Source of the DNA: DATMAM01 sp035559995
Lineage (GTDB): Bacteria; Desulfobacterota; Binatia; UBA9968
Direction of reading: 5' to 3'
NCBI GenBank assembly: GCA_035559995.1
Contig: DATMAM010000051.1
Location: forward strand, 1-64,000
Length of the DNA: 64,000 bases
Of this stretch, positions 11,373 through 20,185 are shown one piece after another. Positions within the stretch are counted from its first letter, which is position 1, and each line of letters opens with the position of its first letter. The notes beneath the pieces were generated by a model. The model was not told the origin of the DNA. It was given only the letters and a program-made list of their open reading frames with translations, and did not search any database. A program made the position numbers and the translations under genes.

Positions 11373-12305
11373 GTGATCGCCGTCTTAACAGGAGGAACCG
11401 GAGGAGCCAAGCTCGTCCACGGCCTGAGCCTTGCCGTCTCCCAGGAGCAGCTGTTCGTCATCTGCAACACCGGGGACGATTTCGTTTTCCACGGCCTCTA
11501 CGTCTCTCCGGACATCGACACCGTCATGTACACGCTCGCGGGGATCGCCGATCCCCTAAAAGGCTGGGGCATCAAGGACGACACCTTCGCCTGGCTCGAC
11601 GCGATGGCGCGGCTCGGCGCGGAGGCCTGGTTCAAGATCGGCGATCGGGATCTCGCGACGCACGTCCGGCGGACCGATCTTTTGCGCCAGGGACTGACGC
11701 TGTCGCAGGCGACGCAAAGACTGGCTTGCGCGCTCGGCGTGACCGCGCGGATCGCGCCGATGTCCGACGAGCGCGTGGCAACGCGGGTGCTCACCCCGGC
11801 GGGGGAGATCTCGTTTCAGGAGTTTTTCGTCAAGAATCGCTGCCGCGATGCGGTGACGGGCGTGCGGCTATCGGGGGTCGAAAATAGCCGCCCGGCGCCC
11901 GCGGTCGAACGGACGATCTTGAGCGCGGCCCTCGTCATCGTCGCGCCGAGCAACCCCGTGACGAGCATCGGCCCGATCCTCGCGGTGCCCGGCATCCGAG
12001 AAGCGTTGCGAAAGACGCCCGCGCCCGTGATCGCCGTTAGCCCGATCATCCAGCGAAGGCCGTTTAGCGGCCCGGCCGATAAGCTCATGTCGGCCGCGGG
12101 CATCGAGGTCTCCGCTCTCGGCGTCGCCGCTTCGTACGCGGACTTTTTGGACCTTCTTTTCATCGCCCCGGAAGATCGCGCGCTGGCGGAAAGGATGGCG
12201 CCGCTCGGGGTTCAAGCCCGGCCGACGTCGATCGCGCTCGATTCCAGCGCCGAGCGAAAAAGGCTCGCGGAGGAAATTTTGGCCGCCGCCGACCATGTCC
12301 GCTGA
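11373..12305 (+). CDS. cofD: 2-phospho-L-lactate (or analogue) transferase CofD/FbiA
   Basis: Transfers the phospholactyl, phosphoenolpyruvyl or phosphoglyceryl group from the guanylylated intermediate onto FO, giving F420-0 or dehydro-F420-0. The 310-aa frame begins with the CofD phosphate-binding signature VLTGGTGGAKLVHGL and has NTGDDFVFHGLYVSPDIDT, which holds the divalent-metal aspartates, then KGWGIKDDTFAWL and a conserved VIVAPSNPVTSIGPIL region. Start GTG 11373, 12 bp after cofH. The stop overlaps the start of cofC by 11 bp. Sequence alone does not reveal which three-carbon linker is used. Confidence 0.95.
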   Translation: MIAVLTGGTGGAKLVHGLSLAVSQEQLFVICNTGDDFVFHGLYVSPDIDTVMYTLAGIADPLKGWGIKDDTFAWLDAMARLGAEAWFKIGDRDLATHVRRTDLLRQGLTLSQATQRLACALGVTARIAPMSDERVATRVLTPAGEISFQEFFVKNRCRDAVTGVRLSGVENSRPAPAVERTILSAALVIVAPSNPVTSIGPILAVPGIREALRKTPAPVIAVSPIIQRRPFSGPADKLMSAAGIEVSALGVAASYADFLDLLFIAPEDRALAERMAPLGVQARPTSIALDSSAERKRLAEEILAAADHVR

Positions 12306-12972
12306 CCTGCCGGTCGCAGCCTTGATCCCAGTCAAAGGCTTTGCGCGCGCGAAGCACCGCCTCGCCGAGCTGCTGAGCGCGCGCGAGCGCGCGCTTTTGG
12401 CCGAGGCGATGATGCAAGACACGCTCGCGCGGGCGCTTGCCGCCCCGAGCCTCGCCGCGGCGTTCGTCGTGACCGCGGACCCTCAGGTCGCGGCCGTGGC
12501 CGCGTCGTGCGGCGCGCGCGTCGTCATCGAGGCGGAGGAGCGGGGCGAGACCGAAGCGGTTCACTTCGCCCGCGCCAGGCTTAAACGCGCCGGGTTTGCC
12601 GCCGCGCTGGTGCTGCCCGCGGATATCCCGCTCGCCACGGCGGCCGACATCGAGTCGGTGCTCGCCGAGCGCGCGCCGGCGCCCGGCGCCACGCTGGTGC
12701 CGTCTCACGACCGGCTCGGCACCAACGCGCTCTTGCTGGCGCCGCCCGATAGCATGACGCTCCGATTCGGCTACGACAGTTTTGTCTATCACCTGCGCCA
12801 GGCCGCGGCGCGCGGGCTGGCGCTACGGGTGGTCGAGAACGAGCGGATAGCGCTCGACATCGACGAGCCTGTGGACCTCAAGCGCTTTATCGAGCGCGCG
12901 ACTTCCGGAGAAACGCAGCGGCGCCTCCTGGAGATGGGAATCGCCGAGCGACTCGGCGCGCCTCGGGTGTGA
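12295..12972 (+). CDS. cofC: phospholactate/phosphoenolpyruvate guanylyltransferase CofC
   Basis: Nucleotidyltransferase that couples GTP to a three-carbon phosphate (2-phospholactate, PEP or 3-phosphoglycerate, depending on the organism) to make the activated donor for CofD. The GT-A-type start VAALIPVKGFARAKHRLAELL resembles MobA/IspD-like guanylyltransferases, followed by VLPADIPLATAADIESVL (metal-binding DIPL) and a C-terminal LDIDEPVDLKRF, all typical of CofC. 225 aa. ATG 12295 lies inside the end of cofD, and cofE begins 3 bp after the stop. Substrate choice depends on a few pocket residues that I cannot assign without an alignment. Confidence 0.92.
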   Translation: MSADLPVAALIPVKGFARAKHRLAELLSARERALLAEAMMQDTLARALAAPSLAAAFVVTADPQVAAVAASCGARVVIEAEERGETEAVHFARARLKRAGFAAALVLPADIPLATAADIESVLAERAPAPGATLVPSHDRLGTNALLLAPPDSMTLRFGYDSFVYHLRQAAARGLALRVVENERIALDIDEPVDLKRFIERATSGETQRRLLEMGIAERLGAPRV

Positions 12973-12975
12973 ACG

Positions 12976-13731
12976 ATGCGCCGTCTCGAGGTTATCGCCG
13001 TCGAGGGGATCGGGGAGGTGCAGCGCGGCGCTTCGCTCGCCGAGCTCATCTGCGAGGCCTGCGCGCGCCTCGGCCTCACGCTCGCCGACGGCGATGTTCT
13101 GGTCGTCGCGCACAAGATCGTCTCCAAAGCCGAAGGGCGCGTCATGCGCTTGGATGAGATCGCGCCGTCGGCGCGCGCGCTCGAGCTGGCGCGCGCGCTC
13201 GACAAGGACCCGCGGGTTGTCGAGGCGATCTTGCGCGAGAGCCGAAACATCGTCCGCATGGGCGGCACCACGCTCATCGTCGAAACGCATCACGGCTTTG
13301 TCTGCGCCAACGCGGGCGTGGACCTGTCCAATGTCGGGTTAGGCTCCGTCGGCCTTCTTCCCGAAGACCCCGATCGCTCCGCGGCCAAAATCCGCCAAGG
13401 CGTTCTCGAACGAACGGGCATCGCCGTCGGCGTCATCGTCAGCGACAGCTTCGGCCGTCCCTGGCGGCTCGGCACAACGGACGTCGCGCTCGGCGTCTCG
13501 GGCCTGAATCCGCTCAAGGACTACCGCGGCGGGAAAGACCGTTACGGCTACGAACTGCGCGCGTCGGTCGCCGCGGTCGCGGACGAGATCGCCTCGGCGG
13601 CGGAGTTGGTCATGGGGAAGAAAGATGGTATACCCGTCGTGGTCGTGCGCGGTTTTCCGATAGAGTCGAACGAGGGCTCGGGGCGGGATCTGCTGCGTCC
13701 GGAAAAGGAAGACCTGTTTCGCAAATTTTGA
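12976..13731 (+). CDS. cofE: coenzyme F420-0:L-glutamate ligase CofE
   Basis: GTP-dependent, non-ribosomal peptide ligase that adds L-glutamates to F420-0 to form the polyglutamate tail. The 251-aa protein carries family hallmarks: DVLVVAHKIVSKAEGR near residue 40, HGFVCANAGVDLSNVG, VIVSDSFGRPWRLGTTDVALGVSGL and GKDRYGYEL. It is the single-domain CofE form: the C-terminal FMN/nitroreductase domain of mycobacterial FbiB, which reduces dehydro-F420-0, is absent. That hints at a pathway not needing that reduction (2-phospholactate or 3-phosphoglycerate), or at a separate reductase elsewhere. Spaced 3 bp from cofC and about 5 bp from npdG. Confidence 0.94.
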   Translation: MRRLEVIAVEGIGEVQRGASLAELICEACARLGLTLADGDVLVVAHKIVSKAEGRVMRLDEIAPSARALELARALDKDPRVVEAILRESRNIVRMGGTTLIVETHHGFVCANAGVDLSNVGLGSVGLLPEDPDRSAAKIRQGVLERTGIAVGVIVSDSFGRPWRLGTTDVALGVSGLNPLKDYRGGKDRYGYELRASVAAVADEIASAAELVMGKKDGIPVVVVRGFPIESNEGSGRDLLRPEKEDLFRKF

Positions 13732-13736
13732 CACTC

Positions 13737-14384
13737 ATGGACGATAAAACCACGGTCGCCATCGTCGGCGGCACCGGGAGTCTTGGAACCGGAGTGGCGC
13801 GGCGGCTCGCGCGCCCGGGAATTCGCGTCATCATCGGCTCGCGCGACCTAGCGCGGGCAAGACAGGCCGCCGAGACGCTCAACGCGCGGCTCGGCCGGCC
13901 GCTCGTGGACGGAAAGCTCAACGCGGACGCCGTGCGGGAGGCGGAGATCGTCGTGGTCGCGGTTCCCTACGAGGGGCACAAAAGCATGATCGCCGATCTC
14001 AGCGCGGAGCTAAGGGGAAAACTCGTTGTCGACGCCGTCGTGCCGTTGCGCCAGGGCAGGCCGTTTATTCCGGAGGCGGGATCGGCGCTGCTCGAAGCGC
14101 AACAGATTCTCGGCGCCGAGACCCCGGTGATCGGCGCGCTCCACAACATCTCCGCCGTCGATCTTCAGGAAATCGACGCGCCGCTCGGCGATGTGCTCGT
14201 GTGCGGCGACAGCGAGGCCGCCAAACAGCGCGTCATCGACCTCCTGGGAAAGATCGGCGCGCGCGCCTTTGACGCCGGGCCGGCCGCGAACGCCTATATC
14301 ATCGAGGGCATCACCGGCGTCCTCATTCAGCTTAACCGCAAATACAAATCCAAGCACGCAACGCTCAAGGTCGTGGGAATCTGA
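13737..14384 (+). CDS. npdG: F420H2:NADP oxidoreductase (NPDG/Fno)
   Basis: Rossmann-fold enzyme that shuttles hydride between NADP(H) and F420, keeping the cofactor reduced. The N-terminal dinucleotide motif GGTGSLGTGVARRL (about 10-24) and IGSRDLARARQAAETLNARL, with a basic residue after the second strand, match the NADP-specific NPDG family, as does EIVVVAVPYEGH. I prefer ATG 13737 (215 aa); an in-frame TTG at 13728 would overlap the cofE stop by 4 bp. Being last in the cof operon fits its role in recycling the cofactor made by the upstream genes. Confidence 0.9.
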   Translation: MDDKTTVAIVGGTGSLGTGVARRLARPGIRVIIGSRDLARARQAAETLNARLGRPLVDGKLNADAVREAEIVVVAVPYEGHKSMIADLSAELRGKLVVDAVVPLRQGRPFIPEAGSALLEAQQILGAETPVIGALHNISAVDLQEIDAPLGDVLVCGDSEAAKQRVIDLLGKIGARAFDAGPAANAYIIEGITGVLIQLNRKYKSKHATLKVVGI

Positions 14385-14403
14385 AAGATCAGGGGTGGCA
14401 GTT

Positions 14404-14697
14404 ATGTACACGCCAGGATGCTTTCAGCGGATGGACAAACAGACCATAGAGGCCGAGATCCGAAAGGAAGGATTCGACCCGATACTCATCCAAGACCCCC
14501 CGGGACACGTCTACCCGCCGCACCGGCACCCGGAAACCAAACTGCTGGCGTTTTTGCTGGGAGAGATGAAGGTCAAGGTCGGCGAGAACACTTTCACCTG
14601 CCATGCCGGCGACAAGGTCGTCATCCCGGGAAACGTCGAGCACTCCGCGCAGGTCGGGCCGGAAGGCTGCGTCTTTTTCTGGTCCGAGAAGCTCTGA
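14404..14697 (+). CDS. small cupin-domain protein
   Basis: Single-domain cupin of about 97 aa. The frame contains the cupin motif 1 pattern PPHRHPETKLLAFLLGEMKVKVG (two His, then Glu-less variant with Lys) and motif 2 NVEHSAQVGPEG with a third His. ATG 14404 has AGGGG about eight bases upstream; another ATG at 14431 is possible. It follows npdG by 19 bp and may belong to the same transcript. Such cupins are often metal-binding isomerases or dioxygenases or sensor-like; no specific activity can be inferred. It converges on the Nudix gene with only 4 bp between stops. Confidence 0.75.
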   Translation: MYTPGCFQRMDKQTIEAEIRKEGFDPILIQDPPGHVYPPHRHPETKLLAFLLGEMKVKVGENTFTCHAGDKVVIPGNVEHSAQVGPEGCVFFWSEKL

Positions 14698-14701
14698 AGT
14701 C

Positions 14702-15421
14702 TCAGCGCCGTACGGGCGTCTGGCCGTGCGCTTTCCAGAGCTCGGCCCACGAAGGAAACTCCGCCAGGCGCTCGAGGACGATGCGCGTCGGGCGGATCAT
14801 GAGCATGGCGCCGCGCGCCGCTTCTTGGAGCGCCTCCTTCGGCGTTACCCAGACGCTTTGCGCCACTTCTTCAGACCGCGGGAGCGGCCTCTGCCCGGCC
14901 GGCAGCGCCGCCAGAAAAAACCGGGTGTCGAAGCGCGCGCGGTTCTCCTCGGGCGTGATGCGATGCATGAAATAGCTCAGGCGCGACGCGTCGCAGTAAA
15001 GCCCTTCCGCCTGCAGGATCCGGTCGAAGGTCTGAATTCCCCGAACGAGATCTTGACGCCGTCGCTCCAACTCCGCGCGCCGCTCGGCGAGCGGCGCCTG
15101 GTTGTCTTCCGTTATTCCCAGAAGGACCCCGGTCTCCTCGAAGAGCTCGCGTATCGCCGCGATCCAGTGGGCCAGCGAAAGCTCCGGACTCAGCGAGTCT
15201 GCCAAAATTGCCCGCGCCTCGGCCGCGGCCAGGCCGCGGCAGCGCGCCAGCATCGCCACGGACCAGTCTCGCTCTTCCAAAAGGCCGCCCGGAAAAACGT
15301 AGTGCCCTCCCAGAACTTCCATCCAGTCCGGCCGCCGCGTCATCAACACGTCGAATTTTTCCTCGCCGTTTGGCCGGACGAGAACGACGGTCGAGGCTTT
15401 TTTCGGAGATGACGCTTTCAT
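14702..15421 (-). CDS. Nudix hydrolase with split Nudix box (NUDT19-like)
   Basis: 239-aa Nudix-fold pyrophosphohydrolase. The start of the Nudix motif (FPGGLLEERD) is separated from its second half (AAIRELFEETGVLLG) by about 30 residues rather than running as one box, an arrangement seen in CoA/NUDT19-like hydrolases. This suggests a CoA-ester or nucleotide-diphosphate substrate, but that is family inference. A Lys/Ser-rich start precedes VVLVRPNGEEKFDVLMTRRP. ATG 15421 is 3 bp after the putA stop on the same strand, so it is probably co-transcribed with putA. Confidence 0.82.
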   Translation of the reverse strand: MKASSPKKASTVVLVRPNGEEKFDVLMTRRPDWMEVLGGHYVFPGGLLEERDWSVAMLARCRGLAAAEARAILADSLSPELSLAHWIAAIRELFEETGVLLGITEDNQAPLAERRAELERRRQDLVRGIQTFDRILQAEGLYCDASRLSYFMHRITPEENRARFDTRFFLAALPAGQRPLPRSEEVAQSVWVTPKEALQEAARGAMLMIRPTRIVLERLAEFPSWAELWKAHGQTPVRR

Positions 15422-15424
15422 CGG

Positions 15425-18397
15425 TCAGATCGCATCGAGCTCTTCCGGCGGGACAAAACCGTGCCGCAGCGTGTTTTCGCTGACGGTGCGCGGTTCCAAA
15501 AACTGCAGCAGATAGTCGGGGCCTCCCGCCTTCGAACCGATCCCGGAAAGCTTGAACCCGCCGAAAGGCTGCCGCCCCACGATCGCCCCGGTAACGCCGC
15601 GGTTGATGTAGAGGTTCCCGACGCGAAACTCGCGCCGCGCCTTTTCGATATGCGCCGGCGAGCGCGAGAAGACGCCGCCCGTGAGCGCGTACTCGGAGTC
15701 GGCGGCGATCTCCAGGGCGTGATCGAAATCGCGCGCCTGGATCACCGCGAGCACCGGCCCGAAAATCTCCTCGCGCGCGAGGCGATGGCGCGGCAAAATC
15801 TCGCTGAAGACCGCCGGCCCGGCGTAAAAACCGCTTCGCGGCGCTTCCCTCTCGATGAGGCAGCGGCCCTCTTTCTTGCCGATCTCGATGTACTCTCTTA
15901 CTTTCGCCTGCGCCCGAGCATCGATCAGCGGCCCGATGAAATTGCGCGGGTCTTCCGGCGGGCCGATCTTGAGGCTTCGCACCGCCTCGACCAGCCGGTC
16001 CAGGAGGGGATCATGAATCTCCTCGAGGAGAATGACGCGCGAGGCCGCCGAGCACTTCTGCCCCTGGTAGCCAAAAGCCGATTGGACGATCTCGACGACG
16101 GCTTCATCGAGATCCGCGTCGCTGTCCACGATGATCGCGTTCTTGCCGCCCATTTCGCACACCACGCGCTTGACGTGCTGCTGCCCCGGCCCAAGCTCGC
16201 AAGCCGCGCGCAGGATTTCCAGGCCGACGTCGCGGGAGCCGGTGAACGCGATCACATGCACGCGCGGGTCGCGCACGAGGTAGGCGCCGAGCTCTCCCCC
16301 TCCCTGCAGCAGCTGGAACGCGCGCGGCGGAAAACCCGCCGCCTTGAGAATTTCGCAGAGCAGCCTCCCCATGACCGGCGATTGCTCGGCCGGCTTGGCG
16401 ATCACGCAATTTCCGGTAACGAGCGCCGCGACCGTCATGCCCGTAAGGATGGCGAGCGGGAAATTCCACGGCGCGATCACCACCGCAACGCCCCGGGGCT
16501 CGTAAAAATAGAGGTTCGTCTCGCCGGGAATCTGCTGCATGAGCCGCGGCTCGCTCAGGCGCAGAAGCTCGCGCCCGTAGTACTCGAAATAGTCGATCGC
16601 TTCGCTCACCTCGATATCCGCCTCGCGCCAGCCCTTGCCCGTCTCCAAAACCATCCACGCGGCAAGCTCGACCCGCCTTTGCCTCATGATCTCGGCGGCG
16701 CGGAAGGCAAACGCCGCGCGCTCTCGCGGCGGCGTCGCGCGCCATTCGGCGCAGAACGCGGCCGCCGCGGCGAGCGCGCAATCCGCCTCGGCGCGTTTGG
16801 CGAGCGCCACCCTGCCCACGAGCTCCTGCGGCGCGGCCGGGTTGACGGACTCGAACCACTCTTCGGCGGGCGCTTCCGCGCCATCGAGCCACAGGGGATA
16901 CTCCCTTCCCAACTGGGCGCGGACTTTTTTTAGCGCCGCCGCAAAGCGCTCGCGGTTTTCGCGGCGCGAGAAGTCAAGCGGCGGCTCGTTGCGGAACGGC
17001 CCCGGAGCCCGCGCGTCGGTCGGCTTTCGCGCGCTCGGCTGGGAGGCAATCGCGCGGGCCGGCGCCGGCGCGGCGATGAGCTTTTCGACCTCTTTTTCCT
17101 CCGCGAACGTCTGGCGCAAGAACGACGTATTCGAGGTATTCTCCATGAGCCGGCGGATCAGGTACGCCATCCCCGGCAGGAGCCTTCCCACCGGCAGGTA
17201 GATGCGCACGCGCTGCCCGTTCTGAATGACCGCGCGGCGGATCGGTTCCCCCATGCCGTAGAGCATCTGGATCTCGTAATCGCGCGCGCCGAGCCCGAGC
17301 TGGCGCGCGGCGACGATCGCATGCGCCAGGCTGCGGATGTTGTGGCTGCCAAAGGCGGCGTCGACGATGTCATGGTTCTCGAGCAGCACGCGGCTGAGCC
17401 TCTCGTAGTTGGCGTCGGTTTCGCCCTTGTCGAGAAAAACCGGGATCGGCCAGCCTTTTTGCTTCGCCCAGGCGATCTCGCTATCCCAGTAAGCTCCCTT
17501 GACGAGGCGCACGCCGATCCTGCGCTTGCGCGCTCTCGCCCAGCGAATCAGCTCGCGCACATCCCGTTCGGTATCGCGCAGGTAAGCCTGCAGCGCGATC
17601 GCGGCCTTGGGCCCGGTTGAAAACTCCTCTTCTTCGAGCAGTCTGCGGAAGATCGAAAGGGTGAGCTCTTTGTAGACGTACTGCTCCATATCGATCGTGA
17701 GCGCCGCGTTCAAGCGCGCGGCCGCGCGAAACAGCGGCCTCAGGCGCTCCACGGAAACCTCTTCGCTGTCCGGGTCGAGCGGATCGAAACGGGCATAGAG
17801 CGACGATACCTTGACCGAAAGGCTCACCCGCGGCAGCGGTCCCTTGGAGTCTTGATCGATCTGCGGGATCGGGGTCCAGCGCGCCGCGATATCCGTAAGG
17901 CTCTGCAAGAGATCCAGGTAGCGCTGCTGCATCGCCAGCGCTTCCCGGTCGCTCACGGTCGCCTCGCCGACCACGTCGAGCGTAAAGGCGGCCGGCTCTT
18001 CGCGGAGCGCCTCGAGAACCGCTGTGAGCGAAGCGGGATCCTCCTCGACAATGAAGCGGCGCGCAAGCCGCGTCACATTGTGGCGCACGAGCGGCGCCAC
18101 AAGCCAGCCCGCGTGCAGCGCCTGCGCGAGATAGACGAGATCGCCGAAGGCGTGATCCACCCTGGCGAAGTACTCCTCGAGATGGCGGCCGATTTCCGCC
18201 GCTGAATCCAGGCTCGGCAAAACATCGACGAAGCGGAAAAGCGCAACCCGCAGCGACTCGTCTTCAAGCGACCACTCGATCATCTTGCCGATCCAGTCGC
18301 GCGGCTCGAAAATGGACGGCTTGTGCGCGGCCGCTGCCCGGTAGAGCGTTTCCGCAAGCTGCCTGACGTCTTTTTCCCAAACAGGGCCGGTGGCCAT
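15425..18397 (-). CDS. putA: bifunctional proline dehydrogenase / glutamate semialdehyde dehydrogenase (PutA)
   Basis: Oxidises proline to glutamate in two channelled steps. 990 aa from ATG 18397. N-terminal half: FAD-dependent TIM-barrel proline dehydrogenase (about 130-440) with SVKVSSLYARFD, TIDMEQYVYKELTL, RIGVRLVKGAYWDSE and YEIQMLYGMG. C-terminal half (about 480-980): aldehyde dehydrogenase with APWNFPLAI, FTGSRDVG, CEMGGKNAIIV (Glu) and the catalytic cysteine in GQKCSAASR. There is no N-terminal ribbon-helix-helix domain, so it is not an autorepressor like E. coli PutA. The open frame continues upstream to 19390, but that part is antisense to the CoA-transferase gene and lacks PutA similarity. 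Confidence 0.95.
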   Translation of the reverse strand: MATGPVWEKDVRQLAETLYRAAAAHKPSIFEPRDWIGKMIEWSLEDESLRVALFRFVDVLPSLDSAAEIGRHLEEYFARVDHAFGDLVYLAQALHAGWLVAPLVRHNVTRLARRFIVEEDPASLTAVLEALREEPAAFTLDVVGEATVSDREALAMQQRYLDLLQSLTDIAARWTPIPQIDQDSKGPLPRVSLSVKVSSLYARFDPLDPDSEEVSVERLRPLFRAAARLNAALTIDMEQYVYKELTLSIFRRLLEEEEFSTGPKAAIALQAYLRDTERDVRELIRWARARKRRIGVRLVKGAYWDSEIAWAKQKGWPIPVFLDKGETDANYERLSRVLLENHDIVDAAFGSHNIRSLAHAIVAARQLGLGARDYEIQMLYGMGEPIRRAVIQNGQRVRIYLPVGRLLPGMAYLIRRLMENTSNTSFLRQTFAEEKEVEKLIAAPAPARAIASQPSARKPTDARAPGPFRNEPPLDFSRRENRERFAAALKKVRAQLGREYPLWLDGAEAPAEEWFESVNPAAPQELVGRVALAKRAEADCALAAAAAFCAEWRATPPRERAAFAFRAAEIMRQRRVELAAWMVLETGKGWREADIEVSEAIDYFEYYGRELLRLSEPRLMQQIPGETNLYFYEPRGVAVVIAPWNFPLAILTGMTVAALVTGNCVIAKPAEQSPVMGRLLCEILKAAGFPPRAFQLLQGGGELGAYLVRDPRVHVIAFTGSRDVGLEILRAACELGPGQQHVKRVVCEMGGKNAIIVDSDADLDEAVVEIVQSAFGYQGQKCSAASRVILLEEIHDPLLDRLVEAVRSLKIGPPEDPRNFIGPLIDARAQAKVREYIEIGKKEGRCLIEREAPRSGFYAGPAVFSEILPRHRLAREEIFGPVLAVIQARDFDHALEIAADSEYALTGGVFSRSPAHIEKARREFRVGNLYINRGVTGAIVGRQPFGGFKLSGIGSKAGGPDYLLQFLEPRTVSENTLRHGFVPPEELDAI

Positions 18398-18577
18398 CGA
18401 AAACCATTCTATTACGTCCGCGGCGGACTTTCGAGATTCTCGCAAAAGGCGTGGTGCGAAAAAGCGGATATGATAAACATGGGTGGACGATTTTTGCGGC
18501 CCGCGCTTTACAGCCCCGGCCGCGGACGAGCAACGACCGTTTGGTCGCGCATTTTTATGCCTTAGAAGGAGGCGCCC

Positions 18578-19741
18578 ATGCCCGGCGCGCTTGAAGACCT
18601 CCGCGTGATCGATTTCACCCACGCCTTGAACGGACCGTTCTGCACGATGCTCCTCGGCCATCTCGGTGCGGAAATCATCAAGATCGAGCCGCCGCAGGGC
18701 GACGGCTTTCGCCGCTCGTGGATGCCGCGCGGCGCGACCGCCGACGCGTACGAGTTTCTCTGGGTGAACATCAACAAGAAGGGCGTCGTCCTTGACCTCA
18801 AGAGCGCGAAGGGCGCCGATCTGGCGCGCCGGCTCATCGCGCGCGCCGACGTGCTGGTTGAGAACTTTCACAAAGGCACGATGGAGCGCTTCGGCCTGGA
18901 CTACGATTCGCTCAAGCCTCTCAACCCCAGGCTCATCTATGCCTGCTCGCGCGGCTACGGCGAATGGGGCCCGTACTCTGAATACGGCAGCACGGCACAG
19001 TCGAACAACGGCATGACGGGCTGGACGCACACCTCCTGGGGCTACAGCGGCGCTCCGGGTACCAAAGCTCTGGGGATCGGCGACGAAGCGGCCGGCGTCA
19101 GCATGGCGCTCGGAATTCTGGCGGCGCTGCACGCGCGCGAGCGCACCGGCGAGGGGCAGAAGATCGCGGTCTCGATGCAAGAGGCGGTCCTCGGCTTCAT
19201 GATCAGTTCGATCCACGAATATTTTACCGGCGTGAACGTCGGCAACTGGCCGACGCAGGTGGCCGACGGCTATTTTACCCTGCGCATCCCCGACATGAGC
19301 GATCGCGTCTGGGCGCAGCTTGCGCGTCTGATGAACCGCGAGGAGCTCGTGAGCGACAGCCGTTTTGCCAGCGGCTCGGCGCGCCGGCAAAACCGCTCCG
19401 AGCTGGAAAAGATCATCAAGGATTGGGCGCGCGGAAAGACGCGCCAGCAGCTATGGGAGGCGCTTCGCGATCTCGACTATTTCGGCGCCCCGGTCCTCTC
19501 GTTTGCCGAGGTCTTGAACGATCCGCACATCAAGGCTCGCGGCGCCTTTATCCAGCGCAATCATCCCGCTGCCGGCCCGGCGACTTTTTTGGCGCCGTGG
19601 ATCCATCTCTCGAAGACGCCAGCCAGCATCCGCACCGACGCCCCGGCGCTCGGCCAGCACACGGACGAGGTCCTCGGAGGGATTCTCGGCTTGACCGCGG
19701 CAGAGCTGAGCGATCTTCGCGCCGAGGGCGTGATTCAATAG
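18578..19741 (+). CDS. CaiB/BaiF family III CoA-transferase
   Basis: Family III CoA-transferase that moves CoA between acyl-CoA and a free acid via an aspartyl intermediate. 387 aa. N-terminal GALEDLRVIDFTHALNGPFCTMLLGHLGAEIIKIEPP is the class signature; the catalytic aspartate falls at Asp169 in ALGIGDEAAG, exactly the position in formyl-CoA transferase. Later segments (RTGEGQKIAVSMQEA, LAEVLNDPHIKARG) also fit. An AAGGAGG ribosome site sits 9 bp before ATG 18578. Divergent from putA (180-bp spacer). Substrate unknown; relatives act on carnitine, oxalate, bile acids and aromatic succinates. Confidence 0.93.
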   Translation: MPGALEDLRVIDFTHALNGPFCTMLLGHLGAEIIKIEPPQGDGFRRSWMPRGATADAYEFLWVNINKKGVVLDLKSAKGADLARRLIARADVLVENFHKGTMERFGLDYDSLKPLNPRLIYACSRGYGEWGPYSEYGSTAQSNNGMTGWTHTSWGYSGAPGTKALGIGDEAAGVSMALGILAALHARERTGEGQKIAVSMQEAVLGFMISSIHEYFTGVNVGNWPTQVADGYFTLRIPDMSDRVWAQLARLMNREELVSDSRFASGSARRQNRSELEKIIKDWARGKTRQQLWEALRDLDYFGAPVLSFAEVLNDPHIKARGAFIQRNHPAAGPATFLAPWIHLSKTPASIRTDAPALGQHTDEVLGGILGLTAAELSDLRAEGVIQ

Positions 19742-19792
19742 GCCGCGGCGGAAAACTCCCCAACAACCGGTTTGGGCCGGCGCCGAGAAGGC

Positions 19793-20185
19793 CTACGGAA
19801 TCACCGCGATCGCGTTGATCTCGAGCAGCAGCTCCGGGCGCGCCAGAGCGACCACCTGAACCATCGTGCTCGTCGGAAAATTGGACCCCAACAGCTCCCG
19901 CCGCACTTCGTTGATGTCCCGATGGTAGCGAACGTCGGTCGTGAACACGGTCATGGCCACAAGGTCGTTCAGCGTTCCGCCGGCCGCCTCGACGGCGCGC
20001 TTGATCTTTTCGATCACATAGCGCGCCTGCGCGCGGACATCCCCGATGCCGACGACGTGGCCTTCGGGCGCCGAGGCTGTTTGCCCCGCGATGAAGACCA
20101 TCCGGCCCGGCTGAGCGATGTTTACGAGCGAATAGCTGCCGCGCGGCACGGGGAGCCCCTCGGGGTTTAGCGCTTCTTTTGCCAT
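19793..20185 (-). CDS. RidA family (YjgF/YER057c/UK114) protein
   Basis: Small trimeric enzyme family whose archetype hydrolyses reactive enamines/imines from PLP enzymes. 130 aa from ATG 20185, which is preceded by AAGGAGG. Landmarks: VFIAGQTAS, QARYVIEKIKRAVEAAGGTLNDLVAMTVFTTD and the ligand-binding arginine in VALARPELLLEINAIAVIP, equivalent to Arg105 of E. coli RidA. Its 3' end converges on the CoA-transferase gene (51 bp apart). A longer frame to 20239 exists but lacks a ribosome site. Confidence 0.9.
   Translation of the reverse strand: MAKEALNPEGLPVPRGSYSLVNIAQPGRMVFIAGQTASAPEGHVVGIGDVRAQARYVIEKIKRAVEAAGGTLNDLVAMTVFTTDVRYHRDINEVRRELLGSNFPTSTMVQVVALARPELLLEINAIAVIP

Noticed and set aside
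14191..14403. Extended cupin reading frame upstream of 14404
   Set aside because: Overlaps npdG in another frame; the extra residues are Ser/Arg-rich and the cupin ribosome site is at 14391-14398.
18398..19390. Upstream in-frame extension of putA (to 1321 codons)
   Set aside because: Lies opposite the well-supported CoA-transferase coding sequence and has no PutA similarity; PutA begins naturally at MATGPVW (18397).
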